From Sisyra terminalis (Eukaryota > Arthropoda > Insecta > Neuroptera > Sisyridae), in NCBI GenBank assembly GCA_958496175.1, contig OY292279.1, forward strand, positions 19,530,001 through 19,594,000: 64,000 nucleotides of DNA, in the 5' to 3' direction. This document shows, piece by piece, positions 36,216-51,200 of this stretch (positions within the stretch are counted from its first letter, which is position 1; each line of letters begins with the position of its first letter). The translations under genes were made by a program, and so were the position numbers. A model generated the notes under the pieces. That model was not told the DNA's origin, ran no database searches, and saw only the letters and a list, made by a program, of their open reading frames with translations.

Positions 36216-39200
36216 TTAACGCGAGAATGATTTTAGACTGTACGATCTGTTTGCGAAATCCGGTTTTCGATACCACGATGGCGGCCTATAAGAATGTGAA
36301 TTGTTTGTATAGTTGGAAATTGGAATTGGTTCAATTAGTAAATTTGTTTTAGTATTACCGTTAGAATTGTTTTCGGCGAGCGCGGGTCTTACTGGTAAGT
36401 CTACCATGACCATCACTTCTTCAACATTGCTGCTATTACTTCGCAAGGAATCTGAATTAAAACGTTGTGTCGTATCGATTCGCGTTACGGCTGGAATGTT
36501 TTCAGTGATGGAATCGTGTTTTTGAGTGTTCCGGCGAGACCGTCCCGAAATTCCCAATAACAGTGCTCGAATTTCGTTTCGAAATCGCGGATGCGTTACG
36601 GCGTAAATAAACGGATCGATACAACTGGCCGTTTTGGCCAGCAAAGCAGGAATCATTGACGAAATCGGAGTGATCAGTTGCTTCTGCTCGAAAATCCCAA
36701 GAAGTGCTACGACCGCATATGGTGTCCAGGCCACAAACCACAATGCAATAACAACCACGACAATCCCAGCAAGTTTAATTTCCGTTCTCCGTTTCTCCTC
36801 GTCCTTGCAATGTCGCGACGAAATACTCCCTTTCTTCTGATTTCTGGCCAACTTCTGCGCCTCGATCACAACTTTCAAAATATTAAAATAGCAAAATACT
36901 ATCACCGTGAACGGTAATACCCATGCGGCTACAAAAAACACCAAAATAAACGTCTTCACCCCCTTTTCCGACGACAAATAGTCAAAGCTGCAACTCGTCA
37001 ACATTCCCTCAGGCACATATTTGCCAGCACCAATATCGAGCAATGGAAGACTTGAGAACAGAATTCCGTAACACCAAGTAAACATGACACAAAATTTCGA
37101 TCTTGAACCGGTAATACGTCGGTTTGGATCGAGCGGATATACAACGACGTAGTAACGATCAACGGAAATTGCCGTTAGCGTAATAATAGAAACTGTTCCT
37201 GTTAAACCACCCATAAATGCATATATTGTGCACCCTGTAAAAAAACAAAATTTATTAAAAACTTGCCATATTTTTTATGATATTTATTTAAAACTAAAAT
37301 GGAGTATAAAAAAAAAATTACCGACGCTTCCCAGTGCGGGGCCTAAGTAAATACTGTTGTATACAAATATTGGAATTTCAGTCATCATTAATAAGTCACT
37401 GATGGCCAAATTAATAACGAGGGTGTTAGCGGGAGTTTGCAATGAACGGCATCTGTAACAAAAGAAGTATTATCTAACTAATATAAATAATCAATTTATA
37501 CTATTCGTAACGGTACATAGGTCTTAAATGCTAAGACAAATATTCGTCAGTATACACTTGGAACAGTTATACTGTTTATACGGTTTATAAAATTAACAAA
37601 AGTTAAGAATAAACATAAATGTGAATAAAAGTTCAAATAAACGTATTTTTTGACGTATTGCCCAGATACGTATTTTGATTGCCAAGCAAGCTTCCTCAAT
37701 GGTCACCAAGTAAAATTGGATCGTTTCGTAACTGCTATGAGTCCATGTCAGTCTAGTCAATTTTCCTTGTTAGTCTGGTCCCAATGAGAGTTCTAAATAC
37801 TTTATAGTATGCACCAATGGCACGACTCTACTATTCAAAACTATTGAAAGTTACTTATTTCAATTTTTAAGGTAAATTTTATGACCCTTGATTTATCTAG
37901 GTTTCAATATGATTCTTCTTTGTTTCACCATTTCTTAACTATTAAAATTTATACGTAATGTAACCTTCACCTCTTATTTTGAAGCCTAGAACCATTTTTC
38001 TCCATATTTTTATCTGTGTTTTTCATCATATACTTAAAAAACCAAATTAGATTTTTGTCGTCGACTTTGAACAGTTTTACAGTTTAACATTAAGTTTTAC
38101 TGTTAAAACATATAGCCGTCTTGTTTATGAAACAAAATTTACAAAAGTAAAATATAAACAAAAATTTGAACGAAAGTTAAAACAATTGTATTTTTGACGT
38201 ATTGCTCAAAAATATATTTCGATTGCCAAGCAATATTTCTCAGTGGTCATCAAATAGTATTGGATTGCTTCATAACTGCTAATACAATTTACAAAAGTAA
38301 ACTATAAAAATTTGTGTAAACATTTGTGACTCATCACATCATAATAGTTACGAAGCGTTTCGATACTACTTGATGAACATTTGAATCATAGTTTGAACTT
38401 TTGTTCAAACTTATGTTTATAGTTTACGTGTGTTAATTATACTTCATATATAAGATCAACAGAAAGGTGCTTGGCAATCGAAGTACGTATGTTGGTAATA
38501 CATCAAGAATATATTAGTTTGAACTTTTGTTCAAATTTATGTTTATAATTTACGTGTGTTAATTATACTACATAAATAAGACCAGTATACATTTACTCAT
38601 TTTGTATATTGATTAACCATATAAATATGATTTTTTATATAAGTTCACAAGTAAAGTACATGAAAAGCTTCAATTAGATGGAAATAATATTAATGTCTAG
38701 AGCTTTCTGATTAAACTTTCTGTTTTGTGAACCTTAATATATAAGTTTAAAAGAAATTTTGTTTTGTAACTTTTTCTTTTTATTTCATGTTATTCGTAAC
38801 TTAAAAAAAAATAAATATTAGGTGCATTTCATCCAAATCAACCCCTTATTTCAGCATCAATAATTTATTTGAAATAAGAAGTGATAATAATACATTATGC
38901 TAATAATTATCTCAAATATTAATGACTAAATGAATAATAAATACTTAATGGATTCCTATAGAATTTAAAAGTAAAGACTGACGAGTTATGATTAACTTTT
39001 CTTACGGAAACATGACCTCATATGGAAGTTCTGGTTTTGGCCGTAAGTACTAGTTTCGATCGGACCCTAGAAATATTAGATACTTTTGATGAAAAAATCA
39101 CTTACTTAACATTTTATTTTCCGAACATTTATTTTTAAATAATATTACTACGAGGTTTTAATCAGATCCATATTTTTGCAGAAATAGGTAATTGGCTACA

Positions 39201-42200
39201 GCTACACAATATCTTATATAAATACATTAAAGAAAGGCAATTTACAGCAAAAAATATCGCAATCCTTTTAAAAGTGCGTGACAATTTTTCTCATTTGAAC
39301 TTTTGTTGAACTCTACTTTCATAACTTGAACTTTTATAAAATTTACCATTATATTATATATATTCAATGCATTATATCAGCGAAAAGCTTTCAGAGCTTT
39401 TTTTAAATTCAAAACACGGGGCTTGAAAGGTTTAAAATACTGCAGATATACTTGCATAAAAAAGTGTATATCTCCAATTTCTCCAAGTAAAGAATTACTT
39501 CGGCAAATAAAATCTTAATTTAAGTATTTTATATAGTCTACTTTTAAAGCTCTTTTCAAATTTTCAGTATGGAGAAATTTTTTTTTCTACAACGCGTTAA
39601 ACAGAGGGTGACAGAGGCTGTCATCGTCAGGTGGTAATTTTATTTTGAAAATTTCTAAAAAAAAGTGTTTTTTGTAATTAATTTGTTGTTAAAGATATTA
39701 TTTGAATCCCATTTGTGATTTTAATATCCAAGCTTCCAGACTCTAACGCCAACTAGTGGCAAACGCCTCAAACTTTTGGGATCATACAAACCTAATGCGC
39801 GACTTATTTTGTTATAAACTATTTTTTTCAATCATGTCTACATCAAGAAATAATAATAATATTCATGTGAGTACTAAGACATCACATCAAAAAAGGGTAT
39901 GTGATATGAAAGTCAAACTTTACAAATTTCCTGAGAGTGTGTTCGGTGCCGCATGGAAAACACTAAAACGTAAACTCTGAATAAATACAGTAAGCAAATT
40001 TGTGTAGATCTAGTATATAATTCATTTTTAAACATTTCGTCATTAATTGAAATTTTGCAATGAAATTAAAGGTGTGTGAAACCAAATGTGTTTTTAATTA
40101 AGTTCTAATATGTAGTTATGACGTTTATATACACTGTAATGAAAACCTATCTTTTTAATTAATTTTACATAATTTCTGAGAAAATCCAAAAGAATAAAAA
40201 TCAAATCAACATTCGAGAGTAGGTACTCATTTCAATAATAATGAAGAATCAGAGCATTCATTACATTCAGCTTATATTCCTAAAAATATTCCTAAAGATT
40301 TTCCTGATGGAAAAATCAGGTTCAGTGGCCCGTACTACCTCACCGGTGTGAGTTACGACTTTGTCGCAATGGGCTCTTTTGTAGAGCGTTTAATTCTGAG
40401 AAAAAACCATCTTTGGTAAAAGCGATCCCATGAAATGCCGTTAAGATATAGAAATTTAAAAATAAAAAAATCAGAGTTTCCATGTATTTTCAATGGGAAA
40501 TCTTTACACGTCTTGGCCGAGGGCTTAAAATTAATATTAAGGGCTCAAACTTTCAGAGAATTTTTTTTGGTATTTCCAACAAAATTTCACAACGGGACCA
40601 AAAAAAAAAAATCACCCTAATATATATAAGTATATATATATATATATATTGTATGATAACTTTCCGTTTTTGTTGGTGATAAATTGAGTCTAAAAAATTG
40701 ATAATTTCATATTTTCGAAGAATATGAAATATACAAAGCCTTCAAACTTGATCCAATCAATATTCTTAACGAAAAATTATTATTTATTTATAACCAGCCC
40801 TTTGTATGGAATTTGATTAAAAATTGTGAACATAAAAATACCACCTGACGATGACAGCTAGTTACTGTAGAAACACGTTGGGGAAAAAAAAATAATTATA
40901 CGACTTTGTGGCTTGTAAACTCAAAATATCTATCAACAATGTTCTAAGTTCCTCTTGTTTTTTCTTTAAACATGAAAGTATTTGTAAAATAGACTAAAAA
41001 AATCAATTTTTGAAAGACGAAAAAGTTTATTTTTATATGGCAAACGAATGGCATTGGGTCCGCATCGACTTTGATATACAATACTCCTACACAAATTTAA
41101 AAGCATTCCACTTCATGCACTAATATATATCTCTAGTTGCACAATCTACTACTATAATGAAAATCAAAAGATTATCATGGTTACAACAATGTGAAACTAA
41201 TTCAATCCTGATTATGGATTACGCTGCAATATGGGCATAAACGGCGATAAAGCTTGATGTTGATACAATTGAAAATGTGGAAATAAACGATAAGATAAAT
41301 AATTTTTATTTACGAAAAACTCAATTTGTACATTGACAAATTAACTACGAAAAACCAAAATATCAACGTATACGTTGTAATGAAAACATGGTGAATGATA
41401 AAATTTTATTTGAATCAAGTCTCGATAATGAAATCCATTCAAGCCGAATCGTACCAATTTGATTCCCAACTTCCGTTTTTCCCATCCGTTTTTTCAATGT
41501 GAAAAACGTACGTTGAATTTTTATCATCCACCCAATTTTCCCATGATATGTTTTGTGTTCATTCGTTCATTAGTTTTTTTTTTATTCTTTTAATTTAATG
41601 AAACGCGGAAAATCCCATTTTTTCATCGATTTTCTAACTAGTTTTGTAGATATTTCACCCGCTACATTCTATTAATACCAGGGGGTAAGTGACGCAAAAA
41701 GTGGCATCGACAAAATAACTGTAGTTTCAAATTAGACGACTGGTATTGCCGTCATAATTTTAATCGAATTTACTCCAAAGACGTTCCACAGATATACACA
41801 GAAACGTTGATGTGTGTTTGAAATGCTCGAAACTTTTAAAATTAAATCAGAAAGTGCAAACTTGATGGAAGAATTAGCCGTATTAAAGAAAACTTGGGAA
41901 AATTACCGCCACAAAGCTAAGGTAGTGTAAATCCTTGGTTACTAGAATCTCAAAGATGATAAGCATTCGTTGGGAATGGAGAGAAATATAAAAATTTAAA
42001 TTACATTTTCTCTATAGCCACTGATCGATAAAAACTAAGTGTAATTTCAAAATGTAAATCTAATTTCACCAAAAAAAAAACCTTTAAATAAAAGAATTCT
42101 GAAGCTATGTTTTTAAAATTCTACATCCCAATGACAAAAATGGAATCATCACAATGTGTCCAAATGTCACATACAAAAAAATCAATGATAAAGGATCCTA

Positions 42201-45200
42201 TGATAAAACATTACAAAAATAAATAAGCTTAGAAAGGAAGAAAATCATAATGCTTGCCTCCCTGATAACAGGGTACTGTACTATACGGAAATGTATCCAA
42301 TATACTAGAAGGAAAACTAAGTCGAATGCATTCTGGAATTACGGAGAGAAAAGGAACTGCCTTTCATGTCCTATTTGAAGTTGTCCTTGTTTTCTAGAGC
42401 CTGAGCATAGGTTAGGAAATAAGGATCCATTTGACTATCTGCTTAGATTTATCTCAGAAGCAAATTCAACCGGAACCAACTGGAACCAACTATTGGAATT
42501 TCCAAAATAGATATTTAGAAATCAGAAGAAAAAATAAAAACATTCTTAAAGGATGTTGAGTAGGAAAAAATGGGAAGGAAGGAAGGTATCTTTTACCCTT
42601 ACTCTTTTTATCTTATACCTTCGTTCCTTCCCATTTTTTCCTGTCCAGCATTCTTTAAAAGAATGCTTTTTTTCTGATTTTTGGATGTCTATTTTGGGAA
42701 TTCCAGTACGCTGCTTCGTAGTTTCTAGTTACAGTAGGGTCCGGTTGAATTTGCTTCTGAGATAAATTTAAGCAGATAGTTAACTGGATCCTTAATCCCT
42801 AGGTAATGCTTAGATTCTAGAAAGCAAGGACAACTTCAAATGAGACGTAAGGCAGTATTTTTTAAGCACTGCTATAAAATAATTTAGTATTTATAGCGAT
42901 AATTACAGACGGAAACAGACAAGTCGTAACGGGACGGCAAAATTATATTTTCGAAATCGTATGAAATTTCCTTCGATAGGTTTTCTAGACTTAGGTTCTT
43001 CCATGTGACAGCTTCTTTTGCAAGCATTTTCTTTTTTTAGAAAGGTCTACTGCAATAAGGATGCATTTTGCTTTGTTTCAAGATAATTAGGTTTTAATAT
43101 TAAGAAGAATTGAAAATAACTCTGAATTAAAAATGGTAGCTAGATAATCTAGACCATGATTCAAAACGTTTAAATGAAAAAATATAGAAAATTTCACAAT
43201 AAAATGAAAAATTATTACTCAACCTTTTTCGTTTTAAAATACATTAAAGGAACTTTTGCATTAATGATCACTGTTTTTACAAAAGAGCAATTTATACGAT
43301 ATTAGAATTGAATTAACAAAAAATTGCGAATTAAATTAAAAACAAAGTAGAAAATGCAACGTTGCCAGATATTGATGTCGTTAAAAAGAGCATGACCCAC
43401 TAATTTAATTTTAATATATTATTAGAAATCTAGTAACATTCTGGAAAATATTCACAGCCCATCACTGACAAAACTAACAAATAGCCAAAATTGACAATTG
43501 AATGTAAACGAAATGACAGTTGAAACCAATGACAACAATCAGTTAGTTGACAATTGAGACTATAATTATTATGTCTGTATTACACTCGTTTTCATTGTAT
43601 GTTCTTCGTCTTTGCTGCCATACATACATTTGCCTATTATATATACATTGAAAGTAAAAATTATTTTAAAAATTGGTTCATATTTTTGTTATCACAAACT
43701 ACTGTTGCACCATTTCAGGCATTACCAGAAGATTTAATTACGGCAGTGGATTAATAACACCTTTTTTAATTACGGCAAATAATAATAATAAATCCTCCTT
43801 TTTAGTGGTTGTCGTTAATGCGAGAAGAGAATATATTTTCTACAAAAATGCTGGTGAAAGGGGTACGAGCACCTGACAAATTGAGAAGACATGATAACTT
43901 TAATTTAACATTAATCTTATGGACAGGTTCACTCTAGTCATACATTTCAGTGGTAAAAACACGTCCGATAAAATAAATTCAAAAAAATTCATCGCCAAGA
44001 AGAAGTCAATGTACCAATGGTACCAATTCTTCGATCAAATTAAATTTTATAGTAATATAAATATGTTTATATCATCTAAATCGACATCTAATAGCCAAAC
44101 AGAAGAGTTGCGTCGGGCCGGAGAACTATTCCGATTGCGAGAAGTGGATCAAAATTATTCCAGAATACATTTACACGTCATTTAAATGATCTATTAAACA
44201 AATAGATAATTTATGTTAAAAATATAGTAAATAACGAAAGGAAATATTAATTTTAATAAATATATTATTATATAAATTATAAATATAAATGATAATCAAA
44301 TATTTCGTTAGCTTAGTAATTATGTATATGATAAAACGGATTTTTATGCCACAGAGCTTTTGAGCTTTTTAACGTTAACTATCTAGTTATTTTATATTTT
44401 CTTATTTTCTCACTTTATCAGAACTTAGGGAAAACTCCCTAATGGACAATTTTCGACGTGACAATTATTATTATTCTCTTACAATTGTTCCCTGGTTATA
44501 TCTTTATACCGTTATATTGGTTAACTAAAGAGAAAAGTTTCGTATTATAAGAAGTACAGAAATTGATAATAAAACAATAAAAATTTAAGACGTAAGAATG
44601 TTGTAACGGTCATGCTAAGAGCTTTAGTCCAATATGTAACCAATAAATATTCGAATCCTACGGCAAACAAAAAGTTTACTTGGGGTACATAAATTATTGT
44701 TAAAAATCCTTGAATCGATAAAGGGTCCGTAAGTGTTACACAGCAATGATAAATTAACTCGAAAGTTTCAGTGAGGCTAAAGTCCCGCTACTATTTTGAT
44801 TGCCTATAACTTTGCTTAAAGGGAAGATAAGTAGGTTTGGTTTTCATAAAAAGTTTAAATGGTTTTTAATTTTTTTTCTTATGATTAAAAAGTTATATCG
44901 GTTAAATAGTGACCACGATTTGCTATGCTACTATCGGCTCTTTTTAAGGCATTTTCATGATATCCTGCAACATTTCTGGCTGAATTTCTTCAATTTCGTG
45001 GCGAATATTGTCTTTAACATGTTGAATCATTTGGAGTTTATTCACTTATTCATGTTAAATCCTTAAAATTGAAGAAATTTAGCCTGAAATGTTATAGGAT
45101 ATCATGAATAATGCCTTAAAAAGAGCCGAGAATCGTAGTCACCATTTAACCGATACAATTTTTTAACCATAACAAAAATAAATGTAAAGACCCAAATAAC

Positions 45201-48200
45201 TTTTTTATGGAAACCAAATCTACTTATCTTTTCTTTGAACAAAGTTATAGGCAATCAAAATAGTAGCGAGACTTTTGCTCCACCCGTTACTAATTCCATC
45301 AATGATATTTAACTCAAATTTATATTTTTTCCCAAAGCTTACGATTTTAATTAAATAGAAGAAATATTTATCTGAAGAGTTTTGTAGATTGTTTTTCAAT
45401 AATTGTTTCTCAACTGTGGTAATGTCCATAATATTAGTTCTCCTATTGACTTTCATTTTACATAATTTATGGAGGAATAAAGAATAAAATTGAAACAATG
45501 AATAAATTTTATAATTAATAGCCTCTTAAGTTGTTTTTCTTTGTTTTATAATTTCATAGAAATGGAGAAAATTTAATATATTCGTCACTTAACAATTCCG
45601 AGGGAAATTTTTGTTACTGAACCAATTTCGAAATTTTTTATGTAAATTTTCTTTATCGTCTAAGCACAAGTACCGTTCAAAAATGTATATTTATTTATAA
45701 TAATCTTGTTTGTATCTTTGCTTCCTTAAAGTGCCTATAGGTAAGTATGACGAATCAGGAATTTTATGGAAATAAGAATAATAATGGAAAAAGTAAAATA
45801 ACAAGTATAAAAGTCAAAGTATTATTCTTTTAGTTAAGAAGATATATTTAGAATTTTGATTTGAATAAATAATTTATTTATTCAATAAAAAAATTTAGCG
45901 GTATTTTCATGAAATTGATTTGCTGAAGTTAAATTTGAGTCTTTAATTAAATGGCATGACGTCAATCGGTAGTCGTTTTAATTTGCGTATACCTTTTTCG
46001 CCTGAAATTTCTTTTAATATAAAGAAAAAAAAACAAGGAATTACCTTAACGAAACTATGGGGGCAAAAAAAATCAACAAAATCTTATTATTTTCCTTCTC
46101 TTTAACAATGTTACAAAGTCAAACCTTTTGTAAGAGAACCAAAAAGAGAATAAATGTTATTCACTTCAGAGAATTTTTTCCTTTTGCTAAACTCTGTCAG
46201 CTTTGGGAATAAATGGCGTCAAGTTGCACCAAAGTTTTCCGGAGTAGTAAATTTTTCCGATACGTTTTATTGTAAAAAGTTAGAACAAACAAATCGATGT
46301 TGTAATAGCGGATATTGCAGATATTATTTTTTCATACTTTAATTTATTTCTATGAAAAATTGCTCACAGCCGTTTCTATCCCGGTACAATAATTGAGCGA
46401 AATAATATGTGAGGGATATTTAGATTTTTATCTGCGGTTGATGGTGGTTGTTGCTTTTTGCTTGAGCGCCAAATCTTTCCGACCAGAAGAAATAGGTCAG
46501 ATAACGCACAAAAAAAATAGGAACGTTGGAAAGTTGTTCGGAAAAGTTTGGGAAAATGTAAAGATTAAATAAGAATGGTATTATTATTAAAATTTTGATA
46601 GGACTTAAAATTGAGAACAAGAAGAAGCCTATGAAGATAATTCGTACTCAAAAATTGAAACAATAGTAGAAATTGCATGTTAAAAATACAAGAGTCTTAT
46701 AGAAAACTTTTAATTTGTTAATTTAAAAAACATATTTTTTATTTCCATTCTTTCAGGTCTAAATCGATGTATAATGCAAAGGACATATCAGGATGTGGTA
46801 GACAAAACAAGTTAGCAGTGTTTTACTTTATTTATTCCAATTGCAACATTTCGTTGGTGTTATTCCAACTTCATCAGGCAACTTGTAAATATTAGATAAA
46901 AACACATAGTCCTATTATTAAAAACAAATTTATACGCCAGACTTGTTGGTGAAACACACCGGAGTTAAAATTAAGTATTGATATGTTACTCTGGTGTGTT
47001 TTACCAACAAGTCTGGCGTATAAATTTGTTTTTAATAATAGGACTATGTGTTTTTATCTAATATTTACAAGTTGCCTGATGAAGTTGGAATAACACCAAT
47101 GAAATGTTGCAATTGGAATAAATGAAGTAGAACACTGCTAATTTGTTTGGTCTACCACATCCTCATATCTTTTTTACATTATATTTTTTATAGAATTGTT
47201 TGGGTTTAAATTTATTGAAACAATTCATAAGCTTTGAACTGTTTTTAATTTAAAACCAGTAGCTACCCGTGAAGCATTTACAGCCCAATATTAAGACAAC
47301 TGGCAAATGTCCAAAAATTGGTAATTGAATGAAACTGAAATGATAAAAGTCAGTTAAGTTGTTCTAATTTGAGACAATGATTATTTTATTTGGGTTTTTC
47401 TCTCACGCATGTGTTTAAATACATTCTTTGTTCTCTACGATTGCCGAAAATAATATAAAAAAAGGTATTTTAATCTTGTAATGCATAATGGAAAATATGT
47501 CAAGATGTAGCACCGCCACAAATGTTTCTAGAAGACTAACTAACCGAAACTATGTATTTTTAGGCATTGCAGGATTAGAATACTGTATTTTATATTACCT
47601 TCTCTTTGCCGACATACATTTCCATATTATCATATTAAAATAGTAATTTTTATTGCATAAATTACAAGTTTAGAAACTTAACAGACAAAATATGTTTGTA
47701 TCTTAACGGTCCCGACACCAACGTAAAAATTGTTTGAAATCTATCTATGCAATATAAACAATATATTGTGGTCCCATTTAGGTTACAAAATTTATAAAAT
47801 TTTCCTATAAACATAAATTTGAACAAAAATGCAAACAAATATATTTTAAACATATTACCCAGATACGTATTTCGATTGCCAACCAATTTTCCACAACGGT
47901 CATCCAGTAGTATTGCATCGCCCCGTAACTGCCACCTGATGAATTACAAATGTTTACACATATGTTTATAGTTTACTTTTGTAAATTTTATTAGCAGTTA
48001 CGGAGCGATTCAATACTACTGGATGACCATTGTGGAAAATTGGTTAGCAATCGAAATACGTATCTGGGCAGTACGTCTAATTAGACGTAACATTGTGTTT
48101 TCCATAAATGATAAGAGAGGCTTATGGTAACTGAAGTTTGAAGTAAGTACTTTAGTTTCGACTTGATCAATGGATATATCGCAAATATCAAAAGATATAT

Positions 48201-51200
48201 ACGACTAATTACGTCGAGTGGAGGAACCAAGCGGAAAACATCGGGAGGACGTCTCACTATCAGTCAATCATAGCTGGGTGATTGAAAATTGCTCATAATT
48301 TCGTAGTATATCATCAATTACTGTTTTTGATCCTGTTTTTGATACAGTACAATTACAGCACATTTTTAAAACAAATTTGGTTTCCAGATTAGTAATCAAA
48401 GAGTTTATTGTTTCAAATACAAAATGAAAAATGAAATATCTACTTAAAATTATTGGTATTTTATCTTGTTTAAGAGTTTGCGATACCTATGGTGAATATT
48501 TTATTAAATTTTCTTTGATGAACTTTTCGCGATCTTCTTAATATTCTGTATTCGTTTTCGGCATATTTTATTTTTATTTTTTATTAAAATAATGAAATGT
48601 TTATGTAAACAATACCCAATTCACCACGGTTGTTAAGACGAATTTTCCCAAGCAGCGTGATACGCTGACGCGTTTATAAGAACCCCTGTAATGTTTTCTT
48701 TCTCATTTTCTCGTTCATTAATTCTTATAGATTTATAAGTTTGTCTCTTTTTACTGTCGCTTTTCCGTTTCATGAAATTTCAAGGCACAACGATGCTAGA
48801 GAAATTTTCATTTCAAAAATATTTTTTGTCGCCATATTAGTTGTACTCAACCAAAAATTAGTTGGATTAAACTCATCAAGGGAAGAAAACATTAATAAAA
48901 ATGTTAAGGCTATATCTCTATCACTAAAAATGTCACTAATGTTAAAGTCATTCAATCAACTTGGACTAACGGATGTAAACTTTAGGGTACTGTATCCAAT
49001 ATTAAAATAAAAGAATTTAGACCAAATCGAAGTATTGAGACTGCCAAAATTAAGAATATTACTACCCAGGAATTATAGCATAGTCAATTTTAATCAAAGT
49101 TAGTTGTTTTGGATTCTTTATCATCTATCTGAAATGAGGGAAGTAAGTTTGGAATTAAAAGCACAATAATAATCTTTTAAAGGGTCATAACAACACGGAT
49201 CGTTTCCAAAAGCCCCTTGAAAGCATAAGAACCATAGTTGGTCTAAGTTTCGGTTATATTCCATCATCTAAAACTAAACCGGAATGCTAATTAAGAAAGG
49301 AAATCGAAAATTCGATTGGACATTACTCTTGATGAATTTTAGTTGTTTTATAACACGAGAAAGTTTGATTGATCATAATCATACTTACATAAGTGAATAG
49401 TCGATTTAACGCTAAAAGGGAGGATATGTGTGAAAAGTTACGTCAATGATTATATTTCCGAATATTTTTGCCAAATATTTCAGTCAATTTTACCATGTAA
49501 AAAGTTTCCGGTGTGCATTTATTTGTACGTTCTATACATTTGCGGAATTTACTTTGATTTTTTTGAATTTAGAAACTTTCTGTTTGATTTGATTTTGTTT
49601 TATTTCCTCTTGTAAAAATTAAATATTTGTACAAAAATGATATTTGCAAATGTACTGATCATTTGTCCCACCCTTTGGTTTCTGTTTAATTTAAGATAGC
49701 ATTCATGTTATGTGGGTAGCCAGACGCACGTAAACAATTCCTGATATATGCTCCAGGGTGGATTTTGTTTTTATATGTGAACGATAGCTTTGCTACCCAG
49801 TTCCAGTTTCAATTAAATGGAGGTACAGATTTTCTGGAATAACGTTGACCTTCATCCATGAAGTTAAAAAATACAAAATTTTAAAGTGGATTTGAAAAAT
49901 AAGTTTTTAATCAACTTGATAAAAAATCATCATTTTCAATTGAAGACTTTGCACCTATTATGGACCTATAGGCCAGTAGTTGCCAAACTTTTTGACCTTA
50001 CGGACCACTAAATTCAAATCGTCATATTGCAGCTTTGTTTTTAATTTAAATCGCGAATAAGTCGACTTGTAATGAAAATTTAGCCACAAAAAAAAATTAT
50101 TCCATATAAGAATTGAATTAACAAAAATATCGCGAATAAAATAAAAAACAAAATAGAAAATGCAACGTTCCCATATTTCACAGTTCTAAAGGGGACGGGA
50201 GCCATAATAAGTTTTCATATTCCACATTTCTCTGCGGACCAGCAAAATTTTCTCGCGAACTACCGCTATTCTAGAAGGAATCAAAAGTTTTTATCTCATT
50301 GTTTTGAACAATATTTTTTTTAAATCACTATTTGATTTTTTAAGGAAACGATTGATTTATATTTTGTTTTTCACGATTCCTAAAATATGAAAAAAATATT
50401 TGTCCTAATGGATTTAATATTCAGTATAATTAATTTCTAATTAAAACAAAAATTTCGCCAAAATTATGAGTAGGGTATATGATTATGGCCCAAATGCAAA
50501 TTTTTTTCAATTATAATCGATAAAAGACTTTATAAATATGAGAAAAACCCAACTTTTAGTTATATATTTAGTTATATTTGGCAGAAAATAAAACCTTTTA
50601 ATTTTAAAGATTAGTGAGCTTATGGATCTTCTGTGACGTCACAGTACGCATCGGTAAGCGTATGCAAAACCAAGATACAAACCATTGAGCCGTTACCATA
50701 GAAATAGTAATAACTTACATCATTATGGACATTTTTCACACTTTTTCGCCATTGAAAACATTTTTAAACCCTAAAATTACTATCAATGTTTTCCATAGAT
50801 ATTGTGGCTGTATCAATTGTATATAATTTAAATCATTAACATAACGTTTAAACGATTTAAACAACTTTTCCCTTCGTGTTAAAGAACATTTGTCATAAAA
50901 AAACGTCGATGGAATTTTGAAGTTTCGTATTGTGACGTCATTTTAATACCAGGTTAATAGGACATCGTTTTAAGTATTTTGAATTAAGCAATTTTAACAT
51001 TGATAAATATTTTATTTATTTCCGAGTCACAATTAATAAATTAATGAATAATAATAATATATTGTTTTATATAATAACAATATAATACATTTTATTATAT
51101 TTATAATGATTACCTGATGATGACAGCCAAAAACTGTTGAAACGCGTCTTAATAAAGAATAAATTTAGTCTCGGGACATATTTTATTATTCATTAATTTA

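Larger units (their letters stand above)
46770..47190. repeat. Long near-perfect palindrome with a hammerhead-like motif in each arm
   Basis: Arms of about 200 bp flank a short centre at 46978-46989. Matching blocks include GGTAGACAAAACAAGTTAGC / GCTAATTTGTTTGGTCTACC, AAACACATAGTCC / GGACTATGTGTTT, GTATAAATTTG / CAAATTTATAC and AACACACCGGAGT / ACTCTGGTGTGTT. Each arm carries the motif listed below. Inverted long-terminal-repeat pairs with hammerheads are typical of Penelope-like elements, but no reverse transcriptase is present. Confidence 0.75.

Noticed and set aside
36313..36917. Plus-strand open frames opposite the opsin
   Set aside because: They are antisense shadows of the opsin coding exon.
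39756..39980. 74-residue plus-strand frame ending KTLKRKL
   Set aside because: Not listed as a gene: too short and without recognised similarity, though mentioned as the interior of a possible element.
40435..40679. Two overlapping 60-residue plus-strand frames
   Set aside because: Low-complexity Lys/Ile-rich text ending in a poly-A and TA microsatellite; no codon or protein signal.
43919..44185. 88-residue plus-strand frame with RRAGELFRLREV
   Set aside because: No family recognised and no supporting splice or promoter signal; could be a chance frame in the intron.
48741..49010. 89-residue plus-strand frame
   Set aside because: AT-rich chance frame in the opsin intron; antisense frame of similar length overlaps it and no homologue is recognised.
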